DNA of 64,000 nt, taken from Bugula neritina. Its lineage: Eukaryota; Bryozoa; Gymnolaemata; Cheilostomatida; Bugulidae. The stretch spans positions 8,914,408 through 8,978,407 of the forward strand of contig OZ037771.1 in the NCBI GenBank assembly GCA_964035545.1, written 5' to 3'. The notes below the pieces were generated by a model that had not been told where the DNA came from, did no database searches, and worked only from the letters and a program-made list of their open reading frames with translations. Positions 58,384 to 64,000 of the stretch are shown piece by piece. Every line of letters starts with the position of its first letter. The stretch's first letter is position 1. The position numbers were made by a program, and so were the translations under genes.

Positions 58384-60057
58384 CGAGGGATGTCCCTCTT
58401 AATTGTGTTTGCGTTGCTTGTTTCCACAGAGTTAAGGCGTGAGTGCAGCTGGTCATCGCTGGTCATGCCATAGCATTATCTATCTCCATTCTGATAGTCT
58501 CTGGTATAATTGTTTTTGGGGCATGCTCTTCCTTACACCCACCCTTTGTGTTTATCCGGGCTTGGGACTGGCTGTCTGCTTCGCTGGTTTGCTGAGCATT
58601 TAGGTTACATTATTATTCAATATGTGAATGTAGCAAATGTCTAATAGTAATACTAAATATAATCATAATTCTAATTAGTAGTACTAATAGTAATCAATCA
58701 TTATAATATTCAGTAATTCTAATAAAACTAACAGTGATACTAAGCCGTTGGTGGAGGACTCAATGCAAATGGTTGATGAATTCCCGACATGTTATATTTA
58801 TGTAGTGTTGAATTATTTTCACATATTTTGGCCATCAGCTAAATACAACTTCAGGGCAGTATGCCCAAGAGTAGTATAAGTGGAGCATTTGGTACCCCAT
58901 CCCTGTGTTATATTCCCCATTACTCACACCAAGGTTGTATTTTAGTCACGTCTGGGGTAGTTAATTATACATTAATTTTGTTTGTTTTGTCTGTCTTGCA
59001 AAAATATATGTGGAAAACTTGGAACCCCACCTCTGTGCTATATTCCCATCGCTGTACCTGAGATAAAATTTTGTTTGAAGTAGGGTAATAATTATAGATT
59101 AATTTTATTTTATGCTTGCAAAATTATATGTGGAAAACTTGAGACCGTACCTCTGTGTTATATCCTCATTGCTCTGAAACAGATGGACAGTTACTCCACT
59201 CTGTATTAATATAAAAGTGAATAGGAACCAAATAAAAGTTGTGGTATTTCAATTTATGGTTTATTATTGTGGTAGATGTAAAAACAAACACATATGCTCA
59301 AGTCCATATAGTGTTAGCATAATGGTTAGATTCAATCATTCATTCATAGCTCATGATGTTGTTTGGTCTACGCTGTCAGAGAATTGTTTGTGCTGTTCTC
59401 CTTTTTTGTGGCAACAAAGCATGTAAAGCAGTTTAAGAAAAAATATAAATTACCTACCGGAAACAAAGTTCAAATATGTGAAAATCTTGGAAAGTTTTGA
59501 TATGTCCAAATTTTCCTCAAAACATCAACATGTTTATTAACTACATGCTTAGCATTTCATGCGTTTCAAGAGAAGACAAGTACTTTAAAATAATATGCAT
59601 CATTGTTCAGTTATTAGATTCATTGCTTGTTAAACATGATTTAAAAAATTGAAACTTTGAGATATTTCAGCAACATATTAATAGTTCATATAAAAAAAAA
59701 AATTTTTTTATTCTACGTTTGCTTGAAACATCAATAATAATATGTTTGTATATTATGTATAAACAGACATTCTACTACCTAAACTATGTAAAAGTTTCAT
59801 TCACCTAATTTTTGTCAAACAATGATCATATGCATTCGAAATATGCACCAAAGGTATGGTTATATAATTGAATTACAAAGTGAACATAATTATTGGTGAG
59901 ATAATATTTGTCATAAATATTTTGAATAATATTCGTAAAAAAAAATTCAACTAGACACGTAATGCAAAAAATTTAATTATTGTAAGATAAATGTAAAAAT
60001 ATTATTATTTAAAATCGCATACTGCTTATAATGATATCATGCATTGGGAAAACTTAC

Positions 60058-60090
<33 letters not shown>

Positions 60091-60416
60091 GTATGTATAT
60101 GTATATATATGTATGTATATATATCTTTACAAGCTAGCAATTTAATTATGAATAAAATATTGTTGTTTTATTACTTTATTAGGCAAAGTAATTAACTTAT
60201 ATTTTGGGCATCACTGTGCCCATCTTTAGAGTAATAATGAAATGTTACATATCATTAATATGTATATATATATATCATTTTTTTGAATTTTCTTACTTCT
60301 CGAAATACTTAAAATTATTTTTTTTCTGTAAGTTTTATATTTTGTTTGATAATTTCAAACCACTATAGCTTGATTATGCTTCTACAAATATGCTTTTAAT
60401 CAGTACTTTTTTGTAG
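58384..60416. other. Gene-free stretch with three imperfect about 125-bp repeats
   Basis: 58860-59180 has three diverged units sharing CTCTGTGTTATAT-CCCAT and ATATATGTGGAAAACTTG. 60059-60125 is a TA/TATG microsatellite. Nothing else was recognised. The first 150 bp may be older RTE-like LINE sequence. Confidence 0.45.
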
Positions 60417-61805
60417 ATGCCTCCTAAAGCTCAACTTGCAAAAAGCTTTATTATTGATGAAGCCATTGAGGTAAATGATTGGGACTATGAGGACGAAATG
60501 TCATCTGAACTTATACCAAAAAAATGTAAAGGAAAAGAAAAAGGCAGACCATTTGCAAAAGTAAGTATTGAAAGTTATTCTCCAAATTGAAAGTTATTTT
60601 AAATGAAGCAATTTCATTTACATTTAAACAATTGTTAAATTTTACAGTCTTATGCAAATAAACAAAAGCTTTTTTTAGCAGCGGCGAGAACATAAAAGAT
60701 GGCATATTTTTAAAATGGTCCATGATGAATAAGGAGGCTAAAAAAATTGATGTCAATTTGTCCATGTTCAAGAAGTGAAGTGAGTGCCAAGATGAACAAG
60801 TATTCCTCTACATCTGCTTGCTCTGCAAGCACACATGGTTAGTATTTTTAGGTCATTTAATTTGTAATCTTCGTAAATTCCATCAATATGCTAAATATTT
60901 GATTATGTTAAAGGAAGTGATATCGAGGAAGTGGACTTAACTCCAGGAAGGGTTATACTCCCAACACTTTTCTCTTCGCCCACTGCCATTGCCAACCCAC
61001 TACCACGGCATCATTTTCAAGAACTATCATCTGATGAAGATCACGTATATACCATTTGTTTAGAGGATGCGAAAGTTGAGGATCTTTTTTTAGAGGTAAT
61101 TGTTCTTTGGGAGAGTTATTTACAAGTTGTCCTTATTGTGTTTAGGGACACATTCTTACCTTTATATTTTAACAAATTTTTGCTTTGTATACAATTAAAT
61201 TAATATAATATTCTTATGCATGCAAATTTCTATGTTTAGGGGACTTGTAAATGGCTCTTAATTCACCATAACTTTGACAACACAGAGAGGAATATAATGA
61301 TTGTGGCACGGAACCAGCTCAGTCAGGGATGTAAGTGATTTTTCTGTTCGTAGTTATCCAATATTTGTAAGTATAATAAACGAAAATCGCTCAAACATTG
61401 ACTTGAAATGAATACAATTTTTCTTGGTTTTAGTCTTGACATCCCGGAAAAAGTGGGCCAACCGTGTATTTGAAGGAGACCCAATTGGTTATAATGTCAA
61501 ACTAACCCGGTCAAGTCACCTAGTCAACTTTATCCAGCTTTTGAGCGGCAATTGCTGCCAAGGGGTATATGGTTAAGAGTAGGACCAATTGCTTCTATAC
61601 GTACATCGGCGTTGGAGGAAATGCCACCAGCAGCGACGCAACGTGAGTACTATAAATATCCATATACTAAAAATGTTTTTTTAGTTCTGTTTAAAATAAA
61701 AAAAAACTGAATAAATTGACATAGGTTCTACAACCGTGACAAAGAAATTATTTTTGAAGAGGCAATTTCTGTAAAAGATGAGGAGATGGAAATATCTGTA
61801 TGCAT
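60417..61805 (+). pseudogene. Unrecognised multi-exon coding remnant, frameshifted
   Basis: Exon-like blocks: 60417-60560 (starts MPPKAQLAKSFIIDEA, 48 codons to a GTAAGT donor), an uncertain block at about 60680-60838 with stops, 60914-61095 (SDIEEVDLTPGRVILPTLFS...), 61240-61330 (GTCKWLLIHHNFDNTERNI), 61435-61640 and 61725-61840. In the 61435-61640 block the frame must shift near 61540 to pass from LTSRKKWANRVFEGDPIGYN to LLPRGIWLRVGPIASIRTSA. Splice borders and protein-like composition argue it was once a gene. The shift and the stops argue it is broken, or that the assembly has an error. I recognise no family. It may be cargo of, or fused to, the Polinton-like region that follows. Confidence 0.45.
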
Positions 61806-61934
61806 GGAGTTTAGTGGTGTAGTACAGATCGGGGAAAAATGAAGTTTGTGAGAGCAATTGTGAATAGTCTAAAGAAGGAAAAGACATGCCAGCAACTATC
61901 AGAGAACAATCGGCATAATATTTGTAGGGACAAA

Positions 61935-62250
61935 ATTTTTTTGCTACTGTATGACACATTGTGCCAATTTTTGCATGTCATAGCTGTAATAGTGTGTTTT
62001 CTCGTAAATTTGTTCTTCAAAGGCATATTAAAATATTTCATACCTCTGTTCAACATTTCTTTTGTCAAAATTGCAACATTCAATTACCTCTGAAATTGAC
62101 TTCCAAATTTACCGCAACACTTGCAATAAAAACTTATGTATTCGAATTTGGGGTGCACATTCGTCCCATAATCACTCGAATAATGAAGATTGTTTGACAA
62201 ATTTTCAATCTAATGATCGTGACATTGATGATTTAATTGAAAATCGATAA
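61935..62250 (+). pseudogene. C2H2 zinc-finger segment upstream of the DNA polymerase remnant
   Basis: One good finger (CHSCNSVFSRKFVLQRHIKIFH: C-x2-C-x12-H-x4-H), then the start of a second (FFCQNCNI). A +1 shift near 62090 is followed by a finger-like remainder (SEIDFQIYRNTC) in which the first His is Tyr. Finger segments of this kind precede the polymerase domain in some Polinton-type ORFs. Their link here is by position. Confidence 0.6.
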
Positions 62251-62255
62251 AAATC

Positions 62256-62543
62256 ACTTAAATCGTATTTTAAAATGTAGAAAAATAGTTAACATATATA
62301 ATATCTGCATGGTCAATCAAAAAACGCATTCATACAAACCATGAAACATGTATATATAACAAAAATAAAACTCAAATTAAACTTTAATGCTGGCTGCATC
62401 GGATTTGTTCTATTTAAAAATTCAACAAATCAATTGAGATATTTTCACAGTTTTGCTAACAACACAGCACTGTTTTCCAATCTCAACCAATCAGCAATCT
62501 CAAACAATTTTTAAAAGTCTGTGAACAAATAAACCTAACAGAT
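62256..62543. other. AT-rich stretch between finger segment and polymerase remnant
   Basis: No readable frame; stops in all frames. Confidence 0.35.
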
Positions 62544-64000
62544 TTGCACCAGCATACTATTTCTAAAAGACCTAACAGTTCATGGAGTGTTGCATTAATC
62601 ACCAACATAACATTTTACTTCACTAAATTAACATTTGGAAAATTTAGTGCACCAATTACTCTACATAAACACATTGTGAGAAACAAATTATTATCTTCAC
62701 TTACTTCTCACCATCATCGAAAATATAATGACAAGCTATGTTTTTTCGTGCTCTTGCTCTTAGTAAAATATGCAAGTGTAAAACAAAGTGCAAGTGTGTC
62801 AAATGCATTAAGCAATTAACTCTCATGTTCTTTCAAAAGTTTTGTGCTGTGAAATTACTTTAGTGTATTCAAAAGTCATTTGAGGGTGTGAATATTCAAG
62901 ATTTTGGTCTATTGGAAGAAATATTCAATCTAAACATTTACACATTAAAAAGCTTTAGATTGCCCTTAATTTTAGTACAGTAAATGAAATCAAACTTGCA
63001 TGAACTTAGTTTGTGTGCTTACAAAAACCACTTGTGCTATATACAAAATGTTCAGACATTTTGTACATGCTTGAAGTGCAAGACCGGATCCCAAAGCACA
63101 ATCTCGTTTAGTTTGCCCTCGAAAAATATTTTTTCCTAGGCCATCAATATTTAAAATTATTGAAGAGCAAACAGGAATATCTATGCCATCGTAATTAAGG
63201 TTTTATCCGTAACAGGCAACTTTTGACATTGAGCGTCACCTTGGACCAATTAGTAACTGTATTACATGTATGCTCTCTTTTGTATCCAACCACAAGGTGG
63301 TGAACATCAGTATTTGCTCTAATATTCCTGGCTATACTAGTCCCCTATGCTTAGTGTCAAATGGGAATGCTGATGATCTCATGAAAAGTTTTGTAATCCA
63401 ATGGGAGCTGTTGAGTTCAGTTGCCAAACAGTTATGTCTAAAACAATTTGAAACATATTTAATGATCTTGAGACTGTCAAAAAGTTCAGCTTTCTTCTAA
63501 ATAACAATTTCAAATAATGAACTGGTCTAATCAGAAAGTTTACAATAACAGGTCTGTTGAAAATCTAAAAATACAACTTGAATCCTATTTTAATGAGCTT
63601 CAAGTTATAAATCGCATAAGAACCTCACCTGTTAAAAATCTATAAAAGCATGATAAAATTCAATTTGTAATTAAAAGAAAGTGTATCAAAACTAAGCATT
63701 TAAAATTTCTTGACATAAATTTTATAGCTCCAGGTTTTTCATATGCAAATTTTATCAAAGCCTACAATTGTAGTATGAAAAAAGGCTTTTTCCCGTATGA
63801 ATATGTCACATCATTAAACAAACACAATGAAAATTCTCTGCCTGCACATGGCGCTTCTCATAGTAGTCTAACTCAATCAAATATCACAGCAGCAACTATC
63901 AGAGTTGTAAACAGGTTTGGCAAAATAAAAGCATGCTCACAATAAAAGATTATTTGATTCATTATTACAATCTTGATATATTTCCATTTTTAGAAGCTGT
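62544..64000 (+). pseudogene. Polinton/Maverick-type protein-primed family B DNA polymerase, decayed and truncated by window edge
   Basis: Homology is spread over several frames with many stops. From left: a SGW-like region (SSWSVALITNITFYFTKLTF), LLEEIFNLNIYTL near 62915, KNHLCYIQ near 63027, then a 3'-5' exonuclease-like stretch open at 63270-63500 (NISICSNIPGYTSPLCLVSN). Next are DINFIAPGFSYANFIKAYN and KKGFFPYEYVTSLNKHN (63713-63830), and YYNLDIFPFLEAV at the edge. These blocks are characteristic of the 'organellar and viral' protein-primed polymerases of Polintons and linear plasmids. The catalytic palm lies beyond 64000 and is not seen. Frameshifts and stops make it non-functional. Confidence 0.8.

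Overview
The window is nuclear DNA of an invertebrate animal. It is AT-rich, its genes are split by GT-AG introns, and the proteins are metazoan: a Na+/K+-ATPase beta subunit, an RNF13/RNF167-type PA-TM-RING ligase, a very-long-chain acyl-CoA dehydrogenase and a METTL7-type methyltransferase. The mobile elements (Ty3-like LTR element, L2/CR1-like and RTE-like LINEs, tRNA-headed SINEs, MITEs, a Polinton-type DNA polymerase) fit the same picture. I cannot name the species. A lophotrochozoan is a guess only.

Layout. 1-4.4 kb: minus-strand Ty3/gypsy-like element with a tRNA-Leu primer-binding site, an intact gag, and a pol frame that has lost reverse transcriptase, RNase H and the integrase core but stays open. 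A C2H2 zinc-finger ORF follows and runs off the left edge. 4.4-15.9 kb: no genes. A 692-bp inverted repeat (6214-6905 and 14515-15206) flanks a 7.6-kb gene-free spacer. 15.9-23.7 kb: RNF13-like gene, minus strand, 10 exons, 495 codons. 26.8-29.75 kb: ATP1B-like gene, plus strand, 7 exons, divergent from the RNF13-like gene. 30.7-41.2 kb: ACADVL-like gene, plus strand, 14 exons. 42.8-51.1 kb: unrecognised secreted Cys-rich protein, plus strand, 5 exons, with foldback repeats and MITEs in and beside its introns. 52.0-53.1 kb: METTL7-like gene, minus strand, 2 exons. 54.6-58.4 kb: an apparently full-length L2/CR1-like LINE with an intact 967-aa ORF, inserted into an older, decayed RTE-like LINE. 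60.4-64 kb: remnants of an unrecognised multi-exon ORF, then C2H2 fingers and a decayed Polinton/Maverick-type protein-primed family B DNA polymerase running off the right edge.

The most unusual pattern is that several intronic minisatellites start exactly at a splice site and carry a copy of that site in every unit. They lie at the RNF13-like exon 7 donor, the ACADVL-like exon 4 acceptor, and the ACADVL-like exon 9 and exon 12 donors. In each case I checked, use of the neighbouring duplicated site would bring in a stop codon. A second pattern is drifting, strand-symmetric TA/GTA/ACT low-complexity DNA next to four presumed gene starts.

The host genes are unrelated housekeeping functions (endosomal ubiquitination, ion transport, mitochondrial fatty-acid oxidation, membrane-bound methylation). 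I see no operon or pathway linking them. Exon models were built by eye from splice consensus, phase and protein-family similarity, with no transcript evidence.
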